Shown here piece after piece: positions 20,606-28,975 of a stretch of 34,523 bases of DNA. A program made the position numbers and the translations under genes. The notes below the pieces were generated by a model. It saw only the letters and a list, made by a program, of their open reading frames with translations. It ran no database searches and was not told the DNA's origin. The stretch's first letter is position 1, and each line of letters opens with the position of its first letter. This stretch comes from an uncultured Rhodospirillaceae bacterium (GTDB taxonomy: Bacteria; Pseudomonadota; Alphaproteobacteria; Reyranellales; Reyranellaceae), in assembly GCA_945952105.1 (NCBI GenBank), contig CAMFGZ010000039.1, positions 1 to 34,523 on the forward strand, in the 5' to 3' direction.

Positions 20606-22137
20606 GGCTGATCGACTACTTCGACCGCGGCGCCGATCTCTATCCGGAGCGGCATTGCCTGCATGACGGCACGCAGGGCTGGACCTATCGCGAGGTGCGG
20701 GGGCAGACGCATCGCGTTGCCAACGGGCTTCTGGCGATGGGTTTGGGGCGAGGCTCCAAGGCGGCGGTCTACAGTCCCAACCATGCGGCGGCCTATGCCT
20801 GCCTGCTGGGGATCGTGCGGGCCGGCATGACCTGGGCGCCGGTCAATGCGCGCAACGCGCTGGAGGAGAACCTCTACATCCTGAACAACACCGACGTTGA
20901 GGTGCTTTTCTATCATTCGAGTTTCGAGAACTATCTCCCGCGCATCCGCGAGGCCTGCGCGGGCATCACCGGCTTCATCTGCATCGACACGCCGTCCTTT
21001 GCCCAGTGGCTGGCCGCCCAGAAGGACATCGCGCCGGACCTTCCCGACGCGCCGGACGACGTGGCGTTCCTCGCGAGTTCCGGCGGAACGACCGGGCGGC
21101 CCAAGGGCGTGCAGATCACGAACGGCAACATCGAGACGATGAATTCGATCTTCTGGGCCTGCATGCCGGTGACATCGCCGCCGGTCCATCTGATGGTCGC
21201 GCCGATGACGCACGCGGCCGGCGTCTGTTCGTTCCCGCTGCTGCCCTTCGGCGGTACCAACATCTTCATGGGCACCGCCGATCCCGGCGGCATTCTGGCC
21301 GCAATCGAGAAGCACAAGGTCACGCATGTCTACATGCCGCCGACCCTGATCTACATGCTTCTCGCCCATCCCGATATCGGCAAGTACGACTACAGTTCGC
21401 TGAAGCATCTCGTCTACGCCTCGGCGCCGATGTCGGTCGACAAGCTGATCGAGGCGGTCAAGGTGTTCGGCCCGGTGCTGACCCAGACCTACGGCCAGGC
21501 CGAGGCCTGCATGATCTGCACTTTCTTCTCGCCGGCCGATCATGTGGCCGCCCTGGAGACCAACAACCGCCATCGCCTGGCGAGCTGCGGCAAGGTCTCG
21601 CCGCTGGTGCGGCTGGAGGTCATGGACGACCAGGGCAAGCTGCTGCCGCGCGGCGAGCGCGGCGAGATCGTCGTGCGCGGCAACCTCGTGATGAAGGGCT
21701 ACTACAACAATGTCGAGGCCACCGCCGAGGCCTCTGCCTTCGGCTGGCATCATACTGGCGACATCGGCGTCATCGACGAGGACGGCTTCGTCTACATCGT
21801 CGATCGCAAGAAGGACATGATCATCTCCGGCGGCTTCAACGTCTTCCCGGGCGAGGTCGAGCAGGTCCTGTGGAGCCATCCTTCGGTGCAGGACTGCGCC
21901 GTGATCGGCGTGCCCGACGAGAAATGGGGCGAGGCGGTGAAGGCCGTCGTCGAGCTGAAGCCCGGCATGACGGTGGAGGCCGAAGAGCTGATCCGGCTCG
22001 CGAAGGAAAAGCTCGGCGGCGTCAAGGCGCCCAAGACGGTCGACTTCGTTGCCACGCTTCCGCGCAGTCCTGTCGGCAAGGTGCTGAAGAAGACGCTGCG
22101 CGAGCCCTACTGGGTCGGTCACGAGCGGAAGATCTGA
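20602..22137 (+). CDS. AMP-forming acyl-CoA synthetase
   Basis: This 511-residue class I adenylate-forming enzyme activates a carboxylic acid to its acyl-AMP and then its CoA thioester. The P-loop 'SSGGTTGRPKG' (159-169), 'YGQAE', 'HHTGDIG' and the hinge 'DRKKDMIISGGFNVFPGEVE' occur in order, and the catalytic Lys493 lies in 'SPVGKVLKK'. The C-terminus is complete. The acid is not determinable; an aromatic, branched or medium-chain acid is as likely as a fatty acid. The ATG overlaps the vapC stop (ATGA) and has a CAGGTG-like site. The stop overlaps the next ATG (TGATG), so toxin, ligase and transporter are in one coupled string. An SDR of the 3-hydroxyacyl-CoA dehydrogenase type lies 1.4 kb downstream. 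Confidence 0.92.
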   Translation: MRLIDYFDRGADLYPERHCLHDGTQGWTYREVRGQTHRVANGLLAMGLGRGSKAAVYSPNHAAAYACLLGIVRAGMTWAPVNARNALEENLYILNNTDVEVLFYHSSFENYLPRIREACAGITGFICIDTPSFAQWLAAQKDIAPDLPDAPDDVAFLASSGGTTGRPKGVQITNGNIETMNSIFWACMPVTSPPVHLMVAPMTHAAGVCSFPLLPFGGTNIFMGTADPGGILAAIEKHKVTHVYMPPTLIYMLLAHPDIGKYDYSSLKHLVYASAPMSVDKLIEAVKVFGPVLTQTYGQAEACMICTFFSPADHVAALETNNRHRLASCGKVSPLVRLEVMDDQGKLLPRGERGEIVVRGNLVMKGYYNNVEATAEASAFGWHHTGDIGVIDEDGFVYIVDRKKDMIISGGFNVFPGEVEQVLWSHPSVQDCAVIGVPDEKWGEAVKAVVELKPGMTVEAEELIRLAKEKLGGVKAPKTVDFVATLPRSPVGKVLKKTLREPYWVGHERKI

Positions 22138-23084
22138 TGCGGGACTGGCTGCGGCGCCTCCCGCCCAACGTGCAGGGCGCGCTGTGGCTGGTGAGCGGCG
22201 GCTTCATCTTCACGTCGACGGGCGTGATGATCCGTTTGCTGTCGGAACAGGTCGAGAGCGTCCAGACGGCCTTCTTCCGCGCCATCATCTCCGTGATCAT
22301 GCTGCTGCCGCTGATGATCTCGGGCAAGGTGAAGCCCTGGCTCAGCCAGCGCATCAAGGGCCATTTCTGGCGCACCTTCATGGGCACCACCTCGATGGTG
22401 CTGGGCTTTTACGCGATCTCGATGCTGCCGCTGGCCGACGCGACGGCGATCGCCTTCTCGCAGCCGCTCTTCTCGGTCGTGGTCGCAGCCCTCATTGCCA
22501 AGGAGAAAGTGCGCTGGCGGCGCTGGACGGCGACCGTCGTGGGCTTCGCAGGCGTGCTCATCATGGTGCGGCCGGGCGAGGGCAGCCTGCAGCTCGGCGC
22601 ACTGGTCGCGCTGGCCAACGCGGCCTGCGTGGCGATTTCGATCCTGCTGGTGAAGCGCCTCTCCGATTCGGAATCGCCGCTGATGATCCTGACGCAGTTC
22701 GCGATCTTCTCGACCCTGTTCCTGGCGCCGCCGGCGATCTGGGTCTGGCGCTGGCCCGATCTATGGGGCTGGGTGCTGGCGATCGGCATCGCGTCCACCG
22801 CCACGATCGGCCAGTATTTCTGGGTACAGGCCTTCAAGGCCGGCGAGATGTCGGCCATCGCGCCGTTCGAATACATGCGCCTGCCCTTCGCTGTCTTCAT
22901 GGGTTGGCTGATGTGGAACGAGATGCCGGTCGTCTGGACCTATGTCGGTGCGGGCATCGTCATCGCCTCGGCGCTCTACATCGCCCATCGCGAGCATGTC
23001 GTCGCGCGCGAGCGCAGGCGCGCCGCGGCGGTCAACCCGCCGGAGATGCCTCCGACGAAGCCCCCATCTGGCCCCGCTCCTTGA
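22137..23084 (+). CDS. EamA-family (DMT superfamily) transporter
   Basis: This 315-residue inner-membrane protein has about ten hydrophobic segments arranged as two EamA repeats (about 13-145 and 155-290), each with the family's 'A-x-x-F-S-Q-P-L-F' or 'F-E-Y-M-R-L-P-F-A' motif near its fourth helix. Such proteins export amino acids, nucleobases or other metabolites. The start follows from the one-base overlap with the ligase stop. The last 53 nt overlap the convergent DUF1232 gene. The cargo is unknown; coupling to an acyl-CoA ligase may point to an organic acid (inference). Confidence 0.9.
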   Translation: MRDWLRRLPPNVQGALWLVSGGFIFTSTGVMIRLLSEQVESVQTAFFRAIISVIMLLPLMISGKVKPWLSQRIKGHFWRTFMGTTSMVLGFYAISMLPLADATAIAFSQPLFSVVVAALIAKEKVRWRRWTATVVGFAGVLIMVRPGEGSLQLGALVALANAACVAISILLVKRLSDSESPLMILTQFAIFSTLFLAPPAIWVWRWPDLWGWVLAIGIASTATIGQYFWVQAFKAGEMSAIAPFEYMRLPFAVFMGWLMWNEMPVVWTYVGAGIVIASALYIAHREHVVARERRRAAAVNPPEMPPTKPPSGPAP

Positions 23085-23409
23085 GCAGCCAGGCGCGGGC
23101 CTGGGCGCGGTGCGTTCCGGTAATATACATGCGGGCGGCGGTGAAGGCCGCGACCATGATGGCAGCGTCGTCGGTGAAGCCCAGACCCAGCAGCAGGTCG
23201 GGGATGGCGTCGAACGGCAGCACGAAATACGCCAGCGCCCCGAAGAGCGTGGCGCGGATCGGCAGCGGGGTGGCGCTGTCGGTGGCGCAGTAGAAGGCCG
23301 CGACCGCATCCTCGGTGAAGGGCACGCGGCCCAGGTTCCGGCGGGCCTTCTGCCAGAAACTCCGGCGCACGGTCGCCTCGTTCCGGACGAGATCCGATTC
23401 ATCGCTCAT
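23032..23409 (-). CDS. DUF1232 (YkvA-like) membrane protein
   Basis: This 125-residue protein contains the DUF1232 core 'LPIRATLFGALAYFVLPFDAIPDLLLGLGFTDDAAIMVAA' (about 49-88): a hydrophobic helix, the invariant P-x-D-x-I-P-D-x-x-P/L turn and a second helix. The function of the family is not established. The ATG at 23409 is chosen because it begins a normal-length polar N-terminus; the frame is open further upstream into the gap before the SDR gene. It is convergent with, and overlaps by 53 nt, the EamA transporter gene. Confidence 0.85.
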   Translation of the reverse strand: MSDESDLVRNEATVRRSFWQKARRNLGRVPFTEDAVAAFYCATDSATPLPIRATLFGALAYFVLPFDAIPDLLLGLGFTDDAAIMVAAFTAARMYITGTHRAQARAWLLKERGQMGASSEASPAG

Positions 23410-23502
23410 GGGGTGAAAGGTTGGGTCGGCGGCCCGGCTTGGCAAGGGGGATGGAAGTGCTAAAAGCGCCCCACTGCTCGAGAATGGGCACGGAGGACAG
23501 CA

Positions 23503-24264
23503 ATGAACGTCAAGGGTCAGGCCGCCATCGTCACGGGCGGCGCTTCGGGATTGGGCGGCGCCACGGCGTCGGCGCTGGCGGCGGCGGGCGCCAAGGTCGC
23601 GATCTTCGACCTGCAGGACGAGCTGGGCGAGCAGAAGGCCAAGGAAATCGGCGGCATCTTCGTGAAGACCAACGTGGCAGACGCAGCCAGCGTCGAGGCC
23701 TCGGTGAAGACGGTCGTCGAGAAGCTGGGCGCACCGCGCGTCGTCGTGAACTGCGCCGGCATCGGCCGCTCGGGCCGGACCATCTCCAAGTCCGGCCCGC
23801 ACGATCTCGCGATGTTCAGCCAGGTCATCCAGGTCAACCTGATCGGCACCTTCAACGTGATCCGCGTCGCGGCCTACGCCATGAGCCAGTCGGAGCCGAT
23901 GGACGGCGGCGAGCGCGGCGTCATCATCAACACCGCGTCGGTCGCGGCATTCGACGGCCAGATCGGCCAGGCGGCCTATTCGGCCTCGAAGGGCGGCGTC
24001 GTCGGCATGACGCTGCCGATCGCGCGCGACCTCGCGAGCCTCGGCGTCCGCGTCTGCACGATCGCGCCGGGCCTGTTCCTCACGCCGATGATGATGAGCC
24101 TGCCGGCGGAAGCGCAGAAGAGCCTCGGCGCCCAGGTGCCGTTCCCCTCGCGCCTCGGCGATCCCAAGGAGTACGCCCAGCTCGCCATGAGCATCGTCGA
24201 GAATCCGATGCTGAACGGCGAGACGATCCGCCTCGACGGCGCGATCCGCATGGCGCCGAAGTAA
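23503..24264 (+). CDS. SDR dehydrogenase, 3-hydroxyacyl-CoA dehydrogenase type II-like
   Basis: This 253-residue short-chain dehydrogenase has GGASGLGG (12-19), Asp36 at the end of strand two (favouring NAD), NCAG (83-86), Ser146, Tyr159 and Lys163. The insertion after NCAG and the 'IAPGLFLTPMMMSLP' segment match the HSD17B10 / 2-methyl-3-hydroxybutyryl-CoA dehydrogenase group, which oxidises short branched 3-hydroxyacyl-CoA in isoleucine breakdown. GGAGG lies 6 nt before the ATG. It is followed 21 nt later by a small exported protein, and the upstream acyl-CoA ligase offers a pathway link, though the genes are separated by a convergent gene. The class is sure, the exact substrate less so. 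Confidence 0.9.
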   Translation: MNVKGQAAIVTGGASGLGGATASALAAAGAKVAIFDLQDELGEQKAKEIGGIFVKTNVADAASVEASVKTVVEKLGAPRVVVNCAGIGRSGRTISKSGPHDLAMFSQVIQVNLIGTFNVIRVAAYAMSQSEPMDGGERGVIINTASVAAFDGQIGQAAYSASKGGVVGMTLPIARDLASLGVRVCTIAPGLFLTPMMMSLPAEAQKSLGAQVPFPSRLGDPKEYAQLAMSIVENPMLNGETIRLDGAIRMAPK

Positions 24265-24285
24265 GTTCCTGCCAAGGGGGCGGCG

Positions 24286-24654
24286 ATGCGGTTTGCGACG
24301 TTACTGATGGCAGCGGCCGGACTGGCCGCCGTTTCGGCGCCCGCGATGGCGGAGCCGCGCTGGCTTGCCTGCAAGGTCACGGACCAGGGCGGTCAGGTGC
24401 GCAACTTCAGCGTCGTGTTCGACGATCGGCGCAACACGGCGGGAGTTTGGGACGGGACCTCGCTGGCCGAGGGAACGAACGTTGCGATCACGTTCCAGTC
24501 CGTGCGGGCAAGCTTCCCGAATTTCACGATGACATACAACAGGAACGACGGCGCCTTCTCGATGACGCCGCTCGGCGCAAACTATGGCGGGCTGCTCCAT
24601 GGGGAATGCCGCCGCAGCCCCCCGCCGCCCGGCGTTCCCGCCGAGCGACGCTAG
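24286..24654 (+). CDS. Small exported protein of unknown function
   Basis: This 122-residue protein has a Sec signal peptide (MRFATLLMAAAGLAAVSAPAMA-E, cleavage likely after residue 22). The mature part is a compact beta-rich domain with two cysteines (in 'WLACKV' and 'LHGECRR') likely to form a disulfide in the periplasm. The C-terminal tail is Pro/Arg-rich. AGGGGG precedes the ATG. It lies 21 nt downstream of the SDR gene and may be cotranscribed. I do not recognise a family. Confidence 0.75.
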   Translation: MRFATLLMAAAGLAAVSAPAMAEPRWLACKVTDQGGQVRNFSVVFDDRRNTAGVWDGTSLAEGTNVAITFQSVRASFPNFTMTYNRNDGAFSMTPLGANYGGLLHGECRRSPPPPGVPAERR

Positions 24655-24669
24655 GCTCTGTCCGGTCGA

Positions 24670-25281
24670 TCAGTAACCCAGATCGGCCGGCTGCTCGCAG
24701 CGCAGGTCGGCGACGCTGTTCTCCGTCGCCTGGCGGCCCGGAGTCGTCTGGCCGTTGCAGGTGTAGCGGATGCGCAGCGTCTTCGTGAGCCGGTCGGGCA
24801 TGCCGAAGATGTAGGCCATCGCCGGGACCTGGCAGCGCGTCGGGCCTTCGCCGCAGATGTCGCGGACCTGTTGCGTCACGTCGATGGTGGATGACGGTCC
24901 GCCCCACGAGGCTTCGAGGATGTCGATACGGCGCGGCACGATCGGGGCGGCCCCGACGCAGGCCATGCGGACCTTGAAGGTCGGTGGAGCAACCTCGGCC
25001 AGCACGAAATTCTGCGGCTGACACGTCCAGATGACGGTGAGCTTCTTGTTGAGATCGTACCGGTTGTCGTTATAGGCCGGGCCGTTGGCGAATACGTCGC
25101 AGGGATAGCCGCCGGGGCACGTGACCATGCTGGTCACGTCGGCACCGGGACCGGCCTGCGGGAGCCCCCAATAGGCGCGCTTGATCTGCGCCGTCGACTG
25201 TACGACGCGCGAGGCCTGGCTGCACGCCACGACCGTACCCACGACGGCCATCGCAATAAGAACGAGACGACCCCAACCCAT
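24670..25281 (-). CDS. Probable lipoprotein with two SUEL-lectin-like repeats
   Basis: This 203-residue exported protein starts MGWGRLVLIAMAVVGTVVAC, in which V-V-A-C is a plausible lipobox with Cys20 as the anchor. The rest holds two tandem repeats of about 55-60 residues. Repeat one runs from 'IKRAYWGLPQAG' through 'DVTSMVTC..GYPCDV' to 'LTVIWTCQPQ'; repeat two runs from 'ILEASWGGPSS' through 'DVTQQVRDICGEGPTRCQV' to 'LRIRYTCNGQ'. The order A-x-W/Y-G, D-V-T, C-x-C, L-x-V-x-Y-x-C recalls the rhamnose/galactose-binding SUEL lectin domain (Gal_Lectin). That resemblance is by eye and is inference. GGGGG precedes the ATG at 25281, chosen over an earlier GTG-type extension (to 25317). It is divergent from the ChrB-like gene. 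Confidence 0.7.
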   Translation of the reverse strand: MGWGRLVLIAMAVVGTVVACSQASRVVQSTAQIKRAYWGLPQAGPGADVTSMVTCPGGYPCDVFANGPAYNDNRYDLNKKLTVIWTCQPQNFVLAEVAPPTFKVRMACVGAAPIVPRRIDILEASWGGPSSTIDVTQQVRDICGEGPTRCQVPAMAYIFGMPDRLTKTLRIRYTCNGQTTPGRQATENSVADLRCEQPADLGY

Positions 25282-25477
25282 GAAACCCCCGGTATATATC
25301 CGCACTGACAGTCCCAATATCCCGCGGGCAAACTACCGTCAGGCCGCGGCCGCGGCAATCGGGCAAGCTTGACACTATTTGCACTATCTTGGAGTTTGAG
25401 GTGATGGGGACTGCGATCTCCCCACGAGGCGACAGCCGAAGCATCGCGTCCTGCCCCGATTGACAAAGGACGCTGCC

Positions 25478-26308
25478 ATGCCCTCGCCAAATGCGATTTC
25501 CGTCGACAAGCTTGCCCGCCTCCTCGGGCGCCCCGATTCACCCTCACTGATAGACGTGCGCACCGACGAGGATTTCGGAGCCGATCCACGCCTCGTTCCC
25601 GGCGCCGTGCGCCGTCCATGGGGTGAGGTTCCCATCTGGGGGCCGGCTCTCGCCGGCACCGGCCGGCCGGCCGTGGTGATTTGCAAGAAGGGCCTGAAAC
25701 TCAGCCAGGGCACCGCTGCCTGGCTTCGGCATCAGCGCGTGCCGGCCGACGTGCTTGAGGGTGGCATGGTCGCCTGGCAGGCGGCAGGGCTGCCGACCGT
25801 GCCGGTCGAACGCCTGCCCCGGCGCGACGCCCAGGGCCGCACCGTATGGGTCACCCGCAGCCGTCCCAAGGTCGACCGCATCGCCTGCCCCTGGCTCATC
25901 CGCCGTTTCGTCGATCCGCATGCGGTTTTCCTTTATGTGGCGCCCTCGGAGGTTCTCGACGTTGCCGACAGGTTCGGCGCCACGCCGTTCGACGTCGATC
26001 ACAAGGACGTGCACTGGAGCCATCGCGGCGAGCGTTGCACGTTCGACCTGATGATCGAGGAATTCGGTCTCGAGACCGATCCGTTGATGCGCCTGGCCAC
26101 GATCGTGCGCGGCGCCGATACGGCGCGGCCGGCCCTCGCGCCGGAATCGGCCGGCCTTCTGGCCGCGTCGCTCGGCCTGTCGCGCATGTATGCAGACGAT
26201 CTCGCGCAGCTCGACGCCGGGCTTGCGCTCTACGATGCCTTCTATCGTTGGTGCCGGGACGCCGTCGACGAGGGCCACGACTGGCCGCCGACCGCGAGGA
26301 GAGCCTGA
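25478..26308 (+). CDS. chrB: Rhodanese-ChrB fusion (chromate resistance)
   Basis: This 276-residue cytosolic protein has an N-terminal rhodanese domain (about 8-110) with the active-site Cys69 in 'VVICKKGLKLSQGTAAWL', and a C-terminal ChrB domain (about 122-265) opening with 'VWVTRSRPKVDRIACPWLIRRFVDP', the diagnostic stretch of that family. ChrB domains act in chromate sensing or reduction next to ChrA; the rhodanese part may handle sulfur or thiol chemistry linked to sulfate/chromate analogy. AAGGA about 8 nt upstream supports this ATG over an in-frame start at 25460. The stop overlaps the chrA start (TGATG), so the two are coupled. Confidence 0.85.
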   Translation: MPSPNAISVDKLARLLGRPDSPSLIDVRTDEDFGADPRLVPGAVRRPWGEVPIWGPALAGTGRPAVVICKKGLKLSQGTAAWLRHQRVPADVLEGGMVAWQAAGLPTVPVERLPRRDAQGRTVWVTRSRPKVDRIACPWLIRRFVDPHAVFLYVAPSEVLDVADRFGATPFDVDHKDVHWSHRGERCTFDLMIEEFGLETDPLMRLATIVRGADTARPALAPESAGLLAASLGLSRMYADDLAQLDAGLALYDAFYRWCRDAVDEGHDWPPTARRA

Positions 26309-27669
26309 TGGTTCCGAACACCCACGGCGTCCCCTTCAGGGACGCCATGAAGGTCTGGCTTCGCGTGGCCGCGCTCTCGTTCGGAGGGCCGGCCGGCCAG
26401 ATCGCCGTGATGCACCGCATCATCGTCGAAGAGAAGAAGTGGATCGGCGAGCAGCGATTCCTGCAGGCGCTGAACTATTGCACGCTGCTGCCCGGACCGG
26501 AGGCGCAGCAGCTCGCGACCTACATCGGTTGGCTGATGCACCGTACGGCGGGAGGCCTGCTGGCCGGCACTCTGTTCGTGCTGCCGGGCATGATCGCCAT
26601 CATGGCGCTGTCCTGGATCTATGTGCTGCTGGGCAAGATCACCCTCGTGCAGGGCCTGTTCTTCGGCCTGAAGGCCGCGGTGCTGGTGATCGTGATCGAG
26701 GCCGTGATCCGCGTCGGCCGGCGGGCGTTGCGCAACAACGCGATGCGCCTGCTGGCCGCGGGAGCCTTCTTGGCGATCTTCTTCTACGGCGTGCCGTTTC
26801 CGCTCATCGTGGTCGCGGCCGGCCTGATCGGCTTCGCGGCCACGCGCCTCGGCTCGACGGCTTTCCAGGCCGGGGGTCACGGCGCGGGGAAGGGACCGGC
26901 GTTCGGCGACGCGCAGTCCCTGCTGGGCGAGGCGACACCGAAGCATGCCAGGCCCAATCTCGCCTGGACGATCTCGATCGGCTCGATCTTTCTCGCGCTG
27001 TGGCTGGTCCCGGTGGCCCTGTTGTGGTTCCTGCGCGGGCCCGACGACATCTTCACGCAGATCGCAGTGTTCTTCAGCAAGATGGCGGTGGTCACGTTCG
27101 GCGGTGCCTATGCGGTGCTGGCCTATGTCGCCCAGCAGGCCGTCGATCACTATGGCTGGGTCACGGCGGGCGAGATGCTGGACGGGCTGGGCCTTGCCGA
27201 GTCGACGCCCGGGCCGCTGATCATGGTGACGCAGTTCGTGGGCTTCCTCGGCGCCTGGCGCGACCATGGCGGACTGTCGCCGATCGTGGCCGGGACGCTG
27301 GGCGGCCTTCTCACGACCTGGGTGACCTTCGTGCCCTGCTTCCTCTGGATCTTCGTCGGCGCCCCCTATGTCGAGGCGCTGCGGGCCAACAAGGCGCTGT
27401 CGGGCGCGCTCGCGGCGATCACGGCGGCGATCGTGGGCGTGATCCTCAATCTCGCCGTCTGGTTCGGCCTGCAGGTGCTGTTCGGGGAGCTGCGGACGGT
27501 CAGCCTGCTGGGCAGTGCCGTCGACCTGCCGGTCCTGGGCTCGGCCAACATTGCGGCGGTGGCACTGGCGGCGGCCTGTGCTGTTGCTGTATTCCGCTTC
27601 CGCTTCGGGATGATCCCGGTCCTGCTGGCCAGTTCGATGGCCGGCATCGTCTACGCGTTGATGCTATAG
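26308..27669 (+). CDS. chrA: Chromate efflux transporter ChrA
   Basis: This 453-residue inner-membrane transporter of the long-chain CHR family expels chromate. Two homologous halves are visible. The first has 'LSFGGPAGQIAVMH' and 'LLPGPEAQQLATYIGW'; the second has 'VTFGGAYAVLAYVAQQAV' and 'ESTPGPLIMVTQFVGF'. These are the paired F-G-G-P/A and P-G-P motifs that define CHR proteins. About ten to twelve hydrophobic segments are present. The start overlaps the chrB stop and has GAGGAG ahead. The frame is open upstream, but there it is only a shadow of chrB. A small DUF3297 gene follows 7 nt later and may be cotranscribed. Confidence 0.92.
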   Translation: MVPNTHGVPFRDAMKVWLRVAALSFGGPAGQIAVMHRIIVEEKKWIGEQRFLQALNYCTLLPGPEAQQLATYIGWLMHRTAGGLLAGTLFVLPGMIAIMALSWIYVLLGKITLVQGLFFGLKAAVLVIVIEAVIRVGRRALRNNAMRLLAAGAFLAIFFYGVPFPLIVVAAGLIGFAATRLGSTAFQAGGHGAGKGPAFGDAQSLLGEATPKHARPNLAWTISIGSIFLALWLVPVALLWFLRGPDDIFTQIAVFFSKMAVVTFGGAYAVLAYVAQQAVDHYGWVTAGEMLDGLGLAESTPGPLIMVTQFVGFLGAWRDHGGLSPIVAGTLGGLLTTWVTFVPCFLWIFVGAPYVEALRANKALSGALAAITAAIVGVILNLAVWFGLQVLFGELRTVSLLGSAVDLPVLGSANIAAVALAAACAVAVFRFRFGMIPVLLASSMAGIVYALML

Positions 27670-27676
27670 GAATGCC

Positions 27677-27922
27677 ATGACCGACACGCTTCCCGACCGT
27701 CTCTCCACCAATCCCAAGAGCCCGCATTACGACGAGGCACTTCTCCAGCGCGGCATCGGCATCAAGTTCGACGGCCAGGAGAAGACCAACGTCGAGGAAT
27801 ATTGCGTGAGCGAGGGCTGGATCCGCGTCGCCGTCGGCAAGACGGTCGACCGCAAGGGCAATCCGCTCACCATCAAGCTCAAGGGCAAGGTCGAGCCCTA
27901 TATCGAGACCAAGAAGTCCTAG
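27677..27922 (+). CDS. DUF3297 small protein
   Basis: This 81-residue soluble protein matches the DUF3297 family across its length: 'LPDRLSTNPKSPHYDEALLQRGIGIKFDGQEKTNVEEYCVSEGWIRV' and a final 'GNPLTIKLKGKVEPY'. The family is common in Alpha- and Gammaproteobacteria, usually next to glutathione or redox genes, and has no assigned function. AGGAA lies 4-5 nt before the ATG. It follows chrA by 7 nt and is itself followed 5 nt later by the possible GTG start of the TAXI receptor. Confidence 0.9.
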   Translation: MTDTLPDRLSTNPKSPHYDEALLQRGIGIKFDGQEKTNVEEYCVSEGWIRVAVGKTVDRKGNPLTIKLKGKVEPYIETKKS

Positions 27923-27927
27923 TCCGC

Positions 27928-28926
27928 GTGGACCGGCCGGGTGAAGCGATACCTGCAACGCAGCCGTTTCTCGGCCGACGCGGCATGCTGCGAGCGGGGG
28001 CTGCCGCGTGCGGTCTCTCGTTAGCGGGGATGCCGGCTGGAGCACAGGCCATGAAAGTCCGTCTCGGCACCGCCACGCCCGGGGGCGGCTTCCCGGTCTA
28101 TGGCGCGGCCTTCGTGGAGGGTGTCCGCCGCTTTGATCCGTCACTCGAAATCGAGGCGATCAACACGAAGGGCAGCACCGAGAACGTGCCCCTGCTGGAA
28201 ACGGGTACGCTCGACATCGCGCTGGTCCAGGGCGAGGTGGTGCACGAAGCGCTGCAGGGCATCGGTCGGGCGCCGGCCGACCTGCGTGTGCTGACGGCCA
28301 TGTATCCCACCGCCGGCATGTTCGTCGTGCGGGCCGATTCACCCTATCGCACGATCGCCGACCTCAAGGGCAAGCCGATCGCCTGGGGGGCTGGCGGCTC
28401 GGGCCTCGTCATACTCGGTCGCTACGCCATGGACGGGCTTGGCCTCGACGCAGCGAAGGACTTCCAGCCGATCTATCTCGAACGCGCGGGCGATGGCCCG
28501 GCGATGGTCCTCGACGGTCGGGCCGCCGCGCTGTGGGGCGGCGGCAATGGCTGGCCGGGCTTCGTGACCATGGCCAACAGCAAGGACGGTGCGCGCTTCA
28601 TTGCGCCCGATCCCGCCGAGATCGAGCGAATCCTGGCGAAGCATACTTTCCTGAAGCCCGTGACGCAGGCGGCGGGCAGCTTTCCCGGTCAGACGGCGGC
28701 GATTCCTTCGGTCGGTTCGTGGAGCTTCGTGCTGGCGCGACCCGGCCTCGATGAAGCCGCGGCCTACCGCATCGCGAAGGCCTTGTACGCCGTGCAGCAG
28801 GCCGGAGATCCGCCGCCGCAGCTCGTCGACACGACGGCCGCCAACACGGTCGCCGTGGTGCCCGGGCGCGAAAGGTTGCATCCCGGAGTCGTTCGTTTCT
28901 ATCGCGAGATCGGCTTGCTCACGTAA
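27928..28926 (+). CDS. TAXI-family TRAP transporter solute-binding protein
   Basis: This periplasmic receptor of the TAXI branch of TRAP systems is 332 residues from the GTG start. The mature domain begins 'MKVRLGTATPGGGFPVYGAAF' and has 'GSTENVPLLETGTLDIALVQGEV' and 'PYRTIADLKGKPIAWGAGGSG', as in proteins that bind dicarboxylates or glutamate-like acids. I chose the GTG because it includes 'GRRGMLRAGAAACGLSLAG', a twin-arginine-type signal. The ATG at 27985 would begin after the two arginines, and neither start has a strong ribosome-binding site. No DctM/DctQ membrane subunit is in the window, so it is an orphan receptor. Ligand unknown. Confidence 0.83.
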   Translation: MDRPGEAIPATQPFLGRRGMLRAGAAACGLSLAGMPAGAQAMKVRLGTATPGGGFPVYGAAFVEGVRRFDPSLEIEAINTKGSTENVPLLETGTLDIALVQGEVVHEALQGIGRAPADLRVLTAMYPTAGMFVVRADSPYRTIADLKGKPIAWGAGGSGLVILGRYAMDGLGLDAAKDFQPIYLERAGDGPAMVLDGRAAALWGGGNGWPGFVTMANSKDGARFIAPDPAEIERILAKHTFLKPVTQAAGSFPGQTAAIPSVGSWSFVLARPGLDEAAAYRIAKALYAVQQAGDPPPQLVDTTAANTVAVVPGRERLHPGVVRFYREIGLLT

Positions 28927-28975
28927 CCTGTGGCGGTGTTCCGCGTTGCCCGGGAGGACAACGAAGGAGCATCAC

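Noticed and set aside
20590..22122. 510-residue minus-strand open frame opposite the acyl-CoA ligase
   Set aside because: It is rich in His/Asp/Arg without any family pattern; the plus-strand frame carries every AMP-binding motif.
25343..25356. 14-bp self-complementary GC sequence in the chrB upstream gap
   Set aside because: Alternating GC/CG blocks form such palindromes readily in DNA of this composition; its position offers no functional argument.
25369..25382. Sigma-54-like promoter before chrB (TTGACAC...TTGCA)
   Set aside because: The GG of the -24 element is GA and the spacing to the GC element is two bases short. TTGACA here also lacks a -10 at proper distance for sigma-70, so no promoter is called.
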